Assembly: GCA_027365835.1 (NCBI GenBank) | Contig: DAHXLU010000055.1 | Coordinates: 1-7,450 of the forward strand | Direction: 5' to 3' | DNA from: JAJZMA01 sp021850405 | GTDB lineage: Bacteria; Chloroflexota; Dormibacteria; Aeolococcales; Aeolococcaceae | Length of the DNA: 7,450 nt | Shown here: positions 1 through 5,581 of the stretch, one piece after another | Layout of the letters: the number at the start of each line of letters is the position of its first letter | Position numbering within the stretch: the first letter of the stretch is position 1 | Notes under the pieces: model-generated | Databases searched by the model: none | Seen by the model: only the letters and a program-made list of their open reading frames with translations | What the model was told of the DNA's origin: nothing | Position numbers and translations under genes: made by a program

Positions 1-144
1 CGCAATCAGGAACAGGGCGCCGAGGCCCAACAGCGTACCAACCCCAATCTCCAGCTCAGTGAGCAGCGTGGGGCTGCCCGTACTGGGAATGGAGCCGCCG
101 CCGCCGACCGTGTAGAAGGCCTCTCTCCCACGCGCCCGCACCAT
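1..144 (-). CDS. N-terminal part of a single-span membrane protein (cut by the window edge)
   Basis: Forty-eight residues are visible from ATG 144 (in-frame GTG at 147 is the alternative), with GGGAGGG at 153-159 and 8 bases of spacing. It lies 25 bases after the previous stop. It begins MVRARGRE, repeating the VRARG motif of the upstream protein, then a Gly/Ser/Pro-rich part (TVGGGGSIPSTGSPT) and a hydrophobic helix from residue 33 (IGVGTLLGLGALFLIA) running into the window edge. This is too short to name. Position and motif place it in the same group as its upstream neighbours. Confidence 0.75.
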   Translation of the reverse strand, partial: MVRARGREAFYTVGGGGSIPSTGSPTLLTELEIGVGTLLGLGALFLIA

Positions 145-169
145 CACGTCTACCCTCCCGGCCACCGAC

Positions 170-793
170 TCACGTTGCCGTGGGCGAGCCGAACGACCAC
201 CCGGATGCTGCGGACGCGCTGGGGATCGGAGGCGAAGCGGCGTTGACGGTCACAAACTGGTTGGTCGCGAAGTACAACGGCAGACCAGATAGGCTCTGCC
301 CGGATGCTCCTGGGCCGGCCGTGACTGTGGCTGTGTTGATTTCAGCCCACATCCCGAATGAGACGGGCACACCAAGCGCGGTCGTGTAGCTGATGTTCTG
401 ATTGGCACCAGGCGCCAGAGTGGCGCTCCAGTGTTGTACCGTGTTCAGAGGGACGAAGCTGCTAGCGCCGACGACCGTACCGATGCCAGTATTCCCAACA
501 ACAGAGCCCATGCTGGTGACGCCGTAGCCGCCGAGTCCAATAGCGGCATCGAGCAAAGCCTGCTCGTTATCCGCCGCGGTGTAGAGTCCAACCATCCCCG
601 CGAAGGCGATGGTGTAGTCTTTGTCCTGATTGGTCAGGGCAAGTGTGGTGTACAGGCTTTGGCCCGCCGTTGCCGTCAGTGTAGACAGACTGACCGCCGC
701 ATTGTAAGCACGCAAGCGCCCCGTGCGGCGGTCGATTGCCACTCGGGCCTGTAACAAGCGCGGGTGACCACGAGCGCGTACGAATGTGCCCAT
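170..793 (-). CDS. Small beta-rich hypothetical protein, probable structural protein
   Basis: A 207-residue protein. ATG 793 is preferred over in-frame GTG 796 and TTG 799 because AGGAGGT at 801-807 lies 7 bases upstream of it. The first 30 residues are strongly basic (FVRARGHPRLLQARVAIDRR), then the chain becomes Gly/Ala/Ser/Thr-rich and beta-like: SLSTLTATAGQSLYTTLAL, a central Gly-rich loop at about 85-110, SFGMWAEINTATV at 145-157, LYFATNQFVTV at 173-183, and a Pro/Ser/Ala tail. There is no membrane span or signal peptide. A 56-base gap separates it from the preceding gene, and the next start follows its stop by 25 bases. The basic arm plus beta body would suit a protein contacting nucleic acid or membrane within a particle, but that is inference. 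No family is recognised. Confidence 0.87.
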   Translation of the reverse strand: MGTFVRARGHPRLLQARVAIDRRTGRLRAYNAAVSLSTLTATAGQSLYTTLALTNQDKDYTIAFAGMVGLYTAADNEQALLDAAIGLGGYGVTSMGSVVGNTGIGTVVGASSFVPLNTVQHWSATLAPGANQNISYTTALGVPVSFGMWAEINTATVTAGPGASGQSLSGLPLYFATNQFVTVNAASPPIPSASAASGWSFGSPTAT

Positions 794-800
794 CACCAAT

Positions 801-807
801 ACCTCCT
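801..807 (-). promoter_or_regulatory. Ribosome-binding site that fixes the start of the 207-residue protein
   Basis: AGGAGGT on the minus strand, 7 bases before ATG 793. It is too close to the alternative TTG at 799 and near the lower limit for GTG at 796. Confidence 0.8.
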
Positions 808-849
808 GCTATTTACAAACGTGCACCCACGCGTTCGCACCACAGATTA

Positions 850-1590
850 CTACCTCCGCCGCTGGGCCAGTTGGGCCGAGGGTGTACCAAGATTGAAGCT
901 GAGCGACTGTGTGACATCCAGGAAGGCGTTAGACCAGATCGCATAGGGGGAACCAGGCACTGCAGTCCCGTTCATCGTGGCAGAGAGGACCACATAAACT
1001 CCCTGTGCACCAGTTACGCCGCTAGACAGGGCACCCTCCGACACCAGTCGCACACCGCCGCCATTGTTCAGTGAGTTGGAGGAGCCATTGGCCGGCACAG
1101 TGAATTGCAGCGGGGAACTGGACCCTGCCGCACCAGTTATGTGGCCGGTGGTGGAAGCGGTATGACCCAGCCCTGGGTAAAACGTGTCATTTCCGGATTC
1201 CCATACGTAACCGACAACGCTACAAACCACTGGGCTACCATTCGGGTTGCCCACGACAATGGGAATGTATAGGTGTTCGCTACCATTACCCTGCGCTGTG
1301 ATGGTTGGCAGGTGAGTTATGCCTTCAAGCGTATTCACCGTACCCACCGACACGGTGAAGTAGCCGCGCAGTCCCCGAGGGCGTACGTGTACTCGTGCCA
1401 AGGCAACGTATGGCGTCCCGAAACCCAATGTGGTACTGGAGGCGGCGGTGGGCGTGGTACCAGAGGTACTGGTGGGCGTAGTGGAAGATGAAGTCTTACG
1501 CAGTGCTTCGTCCACTGCGTACGCCCCAACCCCGAGAAGGGCGGCGCCCCCGCCAATCACTGCGACCTTCGCACCCGTTCCCCAAGCCAC
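850..1590 (-). CDS. Membrane-anchored beta-domain protein
   Basis: A 246-residue protein starting at GTG 1590. GAGGAG at 1600-1605 is 9 bases upstream and overlaps the previous gene's last codons and stop; a nearby ATG is in another frame. Residues 8-26 form a membrane span (KVAVIGGGAALLGVGAYAV) flanked by K8 and D27-R31. Then come a Ser/Thr-rich linker at 33-55 and HVRPRG at 68-73. A beta-rich domain covers about 74-236, ending in SNAFLDVTQSLSFN. The C-terminus is RRR. The span resembles the C-terminal anchor of the upstream protein (K-V-x-V-h-G-x-G-A-x-L-L), with opposite placement in the chain. Five residues after it the linker would lift the domain off the membrane. The single span without a cleavage site suggests a signal anchor. 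No family is recognised; a minor virion or envelope protein is an inference from context. Confidence 0.9.
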   Translation of the reverse strand: MAWGTGAKVAVIGGGAALLGVGAYAVDEALRKTSSSTTPTSTSGTTPTAASSTTLGFGTPYVALARVHVRPRGLRGYFTVSVGTVNTLEGITHLPTITAQGNGSEHLYIPIVVGNPNGSPVVCSVVGYVWESGNDTFYPGLGHTASTTGHITGAAGSSSPLQFTVPANGSSNSLNNGGGVRLVSEGALSSGVTGAQGVYVVLSATMNGTAVPGSPYAIWSNAFLDVTQSLSFNLGTPSAQLAQRRR

Positions 1591-1596
1591 CGCATA

Positions 1597-2415
1597 TCAC
1601 TCCTCTGTATCCCCATTGTATATGGGGTACGGCGCCGCATACCGGCTACGCGGCCGTGCGCTTTTGGCGACAAGCACGCCACCCTCGATTAATAGAAGGG
1701 CCCCGGCGCCAACCACACCCACCTTGCCCCAGGTGGGGAGCCCGCCCCAGAACGTGGCCGGCAACGGGTTGTAAATTATCGGTGTCGTACCCGTAGACCC
1801 CGTAGACCCCGTAGACCCTGTGGACCCTGTGGACCCAGATGTTCCTGTAGAACCAGATGTTCCCGTAGACCCAGATGTTCCTGAGGTTCCTGCGGTCCCC
1901 GTAGTCCCCGAAGACCCTGTGGTCCCCGTGGTACCGGATGGGGGCTGCACAACGAAGCTGAATGTGGCGGCGGTCAGAGACCCATATCCTTCGCTGGTCG
2001 CCACGCTCTGTATATCCGTTAGCACATTACTGCCAAGCGCTGTGTTTGTCGGGCTCAAAACAGCGCCAGACGCCACCCATACGGTCAGCGTCAGCCCACT
2101 GTACATAGACGCCACAGCCCCGCTGGTCAGCCTCCAGGTGGAGTACGGGGCGCCGTTAGCCCAGACCACCTGTGACCCGATAACATGCAAATGTCCAATC
2201 ACGGTTGGTACACCGCTAATATCAGTGGTCACCACACCGTATATCTCAACGCCGTCTATAGGCAGGATGTACCACGAGGCCTGTACGTAGACCAGAATCG
2301 GAGACCCGGCGACCACCGGCTGATTCACATTAGGCTGCGACAGGCCCCCACCAGCGGCGTCCAGGCCACGTAGCCGCTGCGCACCTATGCCCCGTGACCG
2401 CAAGCGCACTGACAT
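1597..2415 (-). CDS. Beta-domain protein with Gly-Thr/Ser triplet stalk and C-terminal membrane anchor
   Basis: A 272-residue protein. ATG 2415 shares a base with the previous stop (TAATG); a GGGGG stretch 8 bases upstream may help, but coupling probably dominates. Parts: basic N-terminus 1-17 (SVRLRSRGIGAQRLRG); a beta-rich globular domain at about 30-156; 17 uninterrupted G-x-y triplets at 161-211, almost all GST, GTT or GTS; a short neck (IIYNPLPATFWGG); a membrane span at about 230-250 (KVGVVGAGALLLIEGGVLVA); and a basic-then-acidic tail (KSARPRSRY, ending DTEE). The triplets lack Pro, so they resemble collagen in period only. The design is a globular head on a flexible or fibrous stalk anchored in a membrane. 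No signal peptide is present. It may be displayed in the host or a virion membrane. Function is unknown; spike or receptor contact is a guess. Confidence 0.9.
   Translation of the reverse strand: MSVRLRSRGIGAQRLRGLDAAGGGLSQPNVNQPVVAGSPILVYVQASWYILPIDGVEIYGVVTTDISGVPTVIGHLHVIGSQVVWANGAPYSTWRLTSGAVASMYSGLTLTVWVASGAVLSPTNTALGSNVLTDIQSVATSEGYGSLTAATFSFVVQPPSGTTGTTGSSGTTGTAGTSGTSGSTGTSGSTGTSGSTGSTGSTGSTGSTGTTPIIYNPLPATFWGGLPTWGKVGVVGAGALLLIEGGVLVAKSARPRSRYAAPYPIYNGDTEE
1600..1605 (-). promoter_or_regulatory. Ribosome-binding site overlapping the previous gene's end
   Basis: GAGGAG on the minus strand is formed by the two final Glu codons of the stalk/anchor protein and directly precedes its TGA (1597-1599). 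It lies 9 bases before GTG 1590, so translation of the two genes is probably coupled. Confidence 0.7.
1783..1935 (-). repeat. Tandem 9-bp repeat encoding 17 Gly-x-y triplets
   Basis: Seventeen in-frame 9-base units within the beta-domain/anchor gene. The downstream end (1786-1830) is most uniform, with GGGTCTACG-type units on the minus strand repeated almost exactly; the upstream end is more diverged. Such arrays change length by slippage, so unit number may vary between relatives. Read on the plus strand the same repeat gives a false V-D-P/V-P-x open frame. Confidence 0.95.
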
Positions 2416-3590
2416 TAGCGAGACCCCCGTACTCCCTGCCTTTGGATACCACGCGGCCGTACGTGCAATGGTCGTACGATGGCCAGAGTGGCCTGTGTAG
2501 CCTGGAAGGTCACGTCCACTGTGGTGGTAACGGAGCCGGGGGCCGCACCTCCGAAAAACACACGTGTAGTCTGCGGTGTGGCGCCGTCGTACGCGTAATC
2601 ATTGTACGCCTGGCTAGGTGCCACATAGACGGTGAAGGTGCCTGTAGGCGCGGGGGTTCCGTAGAAGGGACCCCCCATGTTGATGGTACCTGTGACTTGC
2701 GCCTCTCCCCCTACAGGCACAGATACAAAGGGGAAAAGGCCTCCGCTGACCCCCCACACACGCCCGTCCGGCCCAACGATGAGAGCGGATAAGTCCTCTG
2801 TCGTTCCTACCGCGTTCCCATTGTTGTAGACGGTTGCGCTCAGATGGATCACCGGGTACTGCGTATAGTTTCCAAGTGATACCTCTCCGTAGGAACCCTG
2901 GGATACAGTGGCCTGGAGGTTCTGTACCACAAGATTGGCCTGTGGAGGACCTGCTGTGACGATGGTGGCAACTGGTGACCAGGCCCCACCCAATGCTGAT
3001 GGTCCACTCCCCACTGTGCCACGCACGCGCACGCCACCCGTAAAACCTGCGGGGAAGGCCTCAGTGGCTGATGTATCTGCTGTAAATAGCCCCACGTTGC
3101 CCTGGTTGTCGTAGGCAGTCTCATTATCAGAACTCGGGGTATGCAAGCCCTGCGTAAGTGTATGGGATATCTCACCACTGGAATACAGCACCTGTATCTC
3201 CGTTGTACCGGATACAGGAGTCCAGGAAATGCTCACCTGGTCACCACTGACGCTCACCACTGGTTGCGCAGATGCTCCTGGCGTACTTGTGGCCGCCTGC
3301 ACGGTGGCAATCACACCAGAAGTGCGTGTGTATGCAGCCCCGACCGTGGTGGTGTAGGAACCATCGGCGTACTCCTGCAGCGTTCCCTTTAGACTGATCG
3401 TGCCCGGTGTGTTGAATGGTCCAAGATAGTAAGAGAGGCCAGATTGGCTGCCCTGCCCGGGGAGCGGCGTCGATGTGAGGACACTGCCATCTCCCCCCAG
3501 GGCAGCGATGGTAAGTATCCAGAACCCATTGGCATTGACGTAGGCGCCAGAGAAATAGAGACGCTGGCCCACCATGAGCGACAGGGACAC
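2415..3590 (-). CDS. Three-domain Ig/fibronectin-III-like beta protein, probable virion or adhesion protein
   Basis: A 391-residue protein starting at GTG 3590, with GGGAGGT at 3599-3605 and 8 bases of spacing. An ATG five codons in is too far from this site. It starts 33 bases after the lysin stop. Three beta-rich parts are visible: residues 5-95 (Ig-like, with GQRLYFSGAYV and GTISLKGTL); residues 108-213, fibronectin-III-like (QVSISWTPVSGTTEIQVLY, then VRVRGTVG and AWSPVATI); and residues 217-365, a CARDB/Ig-like sandwich (ANLVVQNLQATV, IHLSATVYNNGNAVG, TGTFTVYVAP). There is no signal peptide or membrane span. The last 25 residues turn abruptly basic (HVRPRGIQRQGVRGSR), unlike the acidic/neutral body. 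Ig and FN3 modules are common on phage virion surfaces and bind carbohydrate or cell envelopes weakly. Its stop overlaps the next start by one base (TAATG), suggesting translational coupling. No specific family is recognised. Confidence 0.9.
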   Translation of the reverse strand: MSLSLMVGQRLYFSGAYVNANGFWILTIAALGGDGSVLTSTPLPGQGSQSGLSYYLGPFNTPGTISLKGTLQEYADGSYTTTVGAAYTRTSGVIATVQAATSTPGASAQPVVSVSGDQVSISWTPVSGTTEIQVLYSSGEISHTLTQGLHTPSSDNETAYDNQGNVGLFTADTSATEAFPAGFTGGVRVRGTVGSGPSALGGAWSPVATIVTAGPPQANLVVQNLQATVSQGSYGEVSLGNYTQYPVIHLSATVYNNGNAVGTTEDLSALIVGPDGRVWGVSGGLFPFVSVPVGGEAQVTGTINMGGPFYGTPAPTGTFTVYVAPSQAYNDYAYDGATPQTTRVFFGGAAPGSVTTTVDVTFQATQATLAIVRPLHVRPRGIQRQGVRGSR

Positions 3591-3623
3591 CCCTATCCAC
3601 CTCCCTCTGGGGTAGCCACATCG

Positions 3624-4781
3624 TCACACAGGTGGCCCAAACACCAACAGCTCTTGCGCCACCGTGTCCAGCAACAACCCCAACTGCCGATCTATGAACC
3701 ACCGTAATCCAAATAGGCTTCCGCCCGCGGCGGACTCCGGATCGACTACGCAGTTCACACCATGGAAAGACTGGCCAGCGATAGTCACGTCAACCTGGGA
3801 ATAGTACGCCGGGGAGGACCCGGTTACGCCCTGCACTTGCAGGGCTCCCTGGTTGGGTAGATTCAGCCCCACCACGTCAGGGCCCGCCAACAGCAACTCA
3901 AAGGCCCCGGTATCCAGTGTGATATTCAGAGCCCGGCTGCCGTCCGGACCGGCGAAGGTGGCTGGGAAAGTGAACTTATACGTTTGCCGGTCGATACTCC
4001 CAGTGACAGAGAACTGCTCAACCAGCCCGCCTGGGGTCTGGTACGAAACCGCCGCTGGAGGCGTACCGGAGGAGGGGGGAGGTGGCACAGATGCTGCGGG
4101 GGTAGGTGATACGGAGGGTTGGGCGACAGGAGCCACCCAAACCCCTTGAAAATCTGGGTGCACCTGGTCCAGGTCAACCACCCCACCGTACATGTCCCCA
4201 GAGCGGCCCTCATAGTATTGCCAGGCCACAACGGCTGCGCTGCCGTCTGTGGCCGGTCCCCATTCAGGCATGCTGAGCGCCGTGGAGGCATCCAGCACAG
4301 GCTGGGCGGACCACAGCACAATTGCCGCCACGTTTTCATTCTGTGCCCGCGCCGCCAGGAAAGGACGGTAAAAATTGGCCGCGAACGGGGCGCAATAGAT
4401 GCCCCCAGCTTTCCAGAACGGCCCGGCGCGCATCGTATCCGCCCAGCCCTCCAAATACGAGACGGTTGGGGTCCAACCCGCCTCGACATCGAGGAAGAGA
4501 CACATACTGGTAGGAAGACCGATCTGTGTGGCCATGGTATTCGCGGTCTTGGCGTCAATGACACCCTGTGTGTACCCACCGGCCACCGACGCCGCCGTGG
4601 CGCCGCGGTAGATGGCTCCCAGCGCGCAGCCCATACTGTGGAGGAGTACGATCTCATCGACGGTGAGGGTGTCCAGGTAGCGGAACCAGATCTTCGGCCC
4701 TTCGATGGATACCGATACCACCTGATCCCAAAGCGCTTGCGTCACCTTGTCATCGGAATCCACAGCGAAAAGAGGGCGCAT
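3624..4781 (-). CDS. Lysin-like protein: GH25/DUF1906-like domain fused to a retropepsin-like aspartic protease domain
   Basis: A 385-residue protein. I chose ATG 4781 because GGAGGAGG at 4789-4796 is 7 bases upstream and the start lies just after the holin stop; the frame stays open further upstream to 4907, but that part overlaps the holin gene. Residues 1-213 resemble the Rv2525c/DUF1906 glycoside-hydrolase-like TIM barrel: FAVDSDD near the N-terminus, YRGATAA at 58-64, CLFLDVEAG at 94-102 (acidic D98, E100), WKAGGIYCAPFA at 123-134, VVAWQYYEG at 184-192 and GGVVDLDQ at 199-206. A Pro/Ser/Ala linker spans 217-247. Residues 255-381 match a retropepsin-like fold: hydrophobic strand then LDTGA at 289-293 (catalytic D290), flap-like QVQGVTGSS at 315-323, QVDVTIAGQSF at 329-339, and the late LFGLRWF..QLGLLLD segment. 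There is no signal peptide or recognised wall-binding domain. Inferred role: peptidoglycan cleavage at lysis or entry, plus proteolysis by a homodimer. Activity of either domain is unproven. Confidence 0.92.
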   Translation of the reverse strand: MRPLFAVDSDDKVTQALWDQVVSVSIEGPKIWFRYLDTLTVDEIVLLHSMGCALGAIYRGATAASVAGGYTQGVIDAKTANTMATQIGLPTSMCLFLDVEAGWTPTVSYLEGWADTMRAGPFWKAGGIYCAPFAANFYRPFLAARAQNENVAAIVLWSAQPVLDASTALSMPEWGPATDGSAAVVAWQYYEGRSGDMYGGVVDLDQVHPDFQGVWVAPVAQPSVSPTPAASVPPPPSSGTPPAAVSYQTPGGLVEQFSVTGSIDRQTYKFTFPATFAGPDGSRALNITLDTGAFELLLAGPDVVGLNLPNQGALQVQGVTGSSPAYYSQVDVTIAGQSFHGVNCVVDPESAAGGSLFGLRWFIDRQLGLLLDTVAQELLVFGPPV

Positions 4782-4788
4782 GGAACTT

Positions 4789-4796
4789 CCTCCTCC
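4789..4796 (-). promoter_or_regulatory. Ribosome-binding site that fixes the lysin start
   Basis: GGAGGAGG on the minus strand, 7 bases before ATG 4781 and just after the holin stop at 4802. It argues against the longer version of the lysin that would begin at 4907 within the holin gene. Confidence 0.85.
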
Positions 4797-4801
4797 AGCA
4801 T

Positions 4802-5146
4802 TCACGGTTTCGCCGCGCCAACGGACCGCAACGCCACCCACACAGCCACTATCGTACTGATGACCGTCCCGATCACAGCGGCAGTCAACGTTGCCAGCGG
4901 CGCCCATCTCCGCCTGCGGTTCTCCAGGGCGTTGGCCTGGTCCTGTTCTATCCCGTGGATACGGGCTCCGTGATCGGCCAGAGTCCTTTCGGTGGACTGC
5001 ATGTGCTCGGCCACACGGTCGGACAGCCTATCCAGCTTTGTCTCGAACCGCAGGAGCGTATCCCCAAGGGTCTGCGCCACCATTGCCGCAGTAACATCGG
5101 CCGCTGCGATAACGGGGATACGTGCGGTGCTGCGCTCGTCGGGCAC
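4802..5146 (-). CDS. Holin-like / XhlA-like small membrane protein with coiled coil
   Basis: A 114-residue protein starting at GTG 5146, chosen because AGGGGG at 5154-5159 sits 7 bases upstream. Residues 16-75 look like an amphipathic coiled-coil helix (TLLRFETKLDRLSDRVAEHM, then ERTLADHGARIHGIEQDQ). An Arg cluster follows at 77-80 (RRRR), then one membrane span at about 82-106 (LATLTAAVIGTVISTIVAVW) and a short basic tail. This architecture, coiled coil then basic anchor then C-terminal span, is that of XhlA-like and related holin-associated phage proteins. Arg before the span predicts an N-terminus in the cytoplasm. It lies 20 bases upstream of the lysin start, the usual holin-lysin order, so its inferred role is membrane permeabilisation or lysin release. 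It could instead be a virion membrane protein or an accessory of an unseen holin. Confidence 0.82.
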   Translation of the reverse strand: MPDERSTARIPVIAAADVTAAMVAQTLGDTLLRFETKLDRLSDRVAEHMQSTERTLADHGARIHGIEQDQANALENRRRRWAPLATLTAAVIGTVISTIVAVWVALRSVGAAKP

Positions 5147-5201
5147 GCCGCTGCCCCCTGTCCGTGTGGTGCTGGTATGGCCCGCTGGGGAGAGTGTACC
5201 C

Positions 5202-5285
5202 CTAACCCCGGGTGAGGGTAGTTGGCAAGGGGGCCTGGCCAGGGATTATGTATGAGACTGCTCCGGGGAGGAGGCCCATGCGCAT
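5202..5285 (-). CDS. Short ORF in frame with the preceding small gene; possible remnant or tiny peptide
   Basis: A 27-residue ORF (begins MRMGLLPGAVSYIIPG) in the same frame as the 64-residue ORF upstream, from which it is separated by the TGA at 5334 and 16 open codons. AGGTGG lies about 8 bases before its ATG at 5285, so it could be translated alone. It ends 55 bases before the holin-like start. It is either the rear half of a gene interrupted by a nonsense change, a real tiny peptide, or chance. The remaining bases, 5147-5201, hold the holin gene's ribosome-binding site; I see no convincing promoter. Confidence 0.2.
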   Translation of the reverse strand: MRMGLLPGAVSYIIPGQAPLPTTLTRG

Positions 5286-5333
5286 TGTGCGGTCCACCTG
5301 CACACCGGACGCCGCGCCGTGATGGTGGTGGTC

Positions 5334-5528
5334 TCACGGCCAGAGTCGAGATAACAGAGCCATGCGGCGGCTGTCGCTTTTCGTCACTGGACGTGACAGT
5401 GGCGGGTGGTACCCCGGCTGCAGCGCATATCCCGCCAGCGCGTACCCCGCATGCCGCAGCCGTATCCCAGTCCACTGCAGCAGGTGGGACAGGAGCAGGA
5501 TAGCCCGGACATGCGGGCGCCGTAGCAT
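5334..5528 (-). CDS. Possible small hypothetical protein between tail fibre and holin
   Basis: A 64-residue ORF with an ATG at 5528 and an AGGGGGG stretch at 5539-5545 as a possible ribosome-binding site; the spacing of 10 bases is a little long. It starts 53 bases after the tail-fibre stop. I recognise no family. Residues 7-20 are hydrophobic (AILLLSHLL), followed by a GYALAGYAL repeat and a Pro/Arg-rich end. A hand count of GC by codon position gives about 72/53/73 percent, close to the neighbouring holin gene (about 52 and 70 percent at positions 2 and 3). The competing frames here show about 75 percent at position 2 and 50 at position 3, or 50 at position 1. The frame continues in coding-like style after the TGA at 5334 down to a TAG at 5202, so this could be the front half of a gene broken by a stop. 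It may equally be non-coding. Confidence 0.4.
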   Translation of the reverse strand: MLRRPHVRAILLLSHLLQWTGIRLRHAGYALAGYALQPGYHPPLSRPVTKSDSRRMALLSRLWP

Positions 5529-5581
5529 GGGATATACGCCCCCCTAGCTCAGCCAATTCTCAGCTCTTCCAATCATGCCCC

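Noticed and set aside
1820..2290. Plus-strand ORF with V-D-P/V-P repeats
   Set aside because: The repeat is the antisense reading of the Gly-Thr/Ser triplets on the minus strand, which have a start, coupling and membrane anchor.
4782..4907. Longer lysin with 42 extra N-terminal residues
   Set aside because: The extension lies wholly over the holin gene's end and is Gly/Arg/Cys-rich; the strong GGAGGAGG site supports ATG 4781.
4119..4973. Plus-strand ORF (284 residues) opposite the lysin and holin
   Set aside because: Antisense of two recognisable genes; composition is rich in Arg/His and no motif is seen.
5252..5503. Plus-strand ORF of 83 residues with CxxC-x24-CxxC (zinc-ribbon-like) and AGGGA 6 bases before its ATG
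   Set aside because: A hand count of GC by codon position gives about 72/75/50 percent, the reverse of real genes here (low at position 2, high at position 3). It is the antisense of a frame with normal composition, and every other gene is on the minus strand.
5513..5545. Possible hairpin (GGGCG...CGCCC) after the tail-fibre gene
   Set aside because: The stem is only 5-6 bases with a loop of about 19 and no T-run, so I do not call a terminator.
4948..5556. Minus-strand 202-residue ORF overlapping the holin gene
   Set aside because: It overlaps the well-supported holin frame, begins at a TTG with no good ribosome-binding site, is Pro/Arg/His-rich, and its third codon position is the GC-poor one (about 50 percent).
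5551..5569. Repeated GCTGAG motif just after the tail-fibre stop
   Set aside because: Two direct copies of six bases are within chance expectation and form no hairpin or array.
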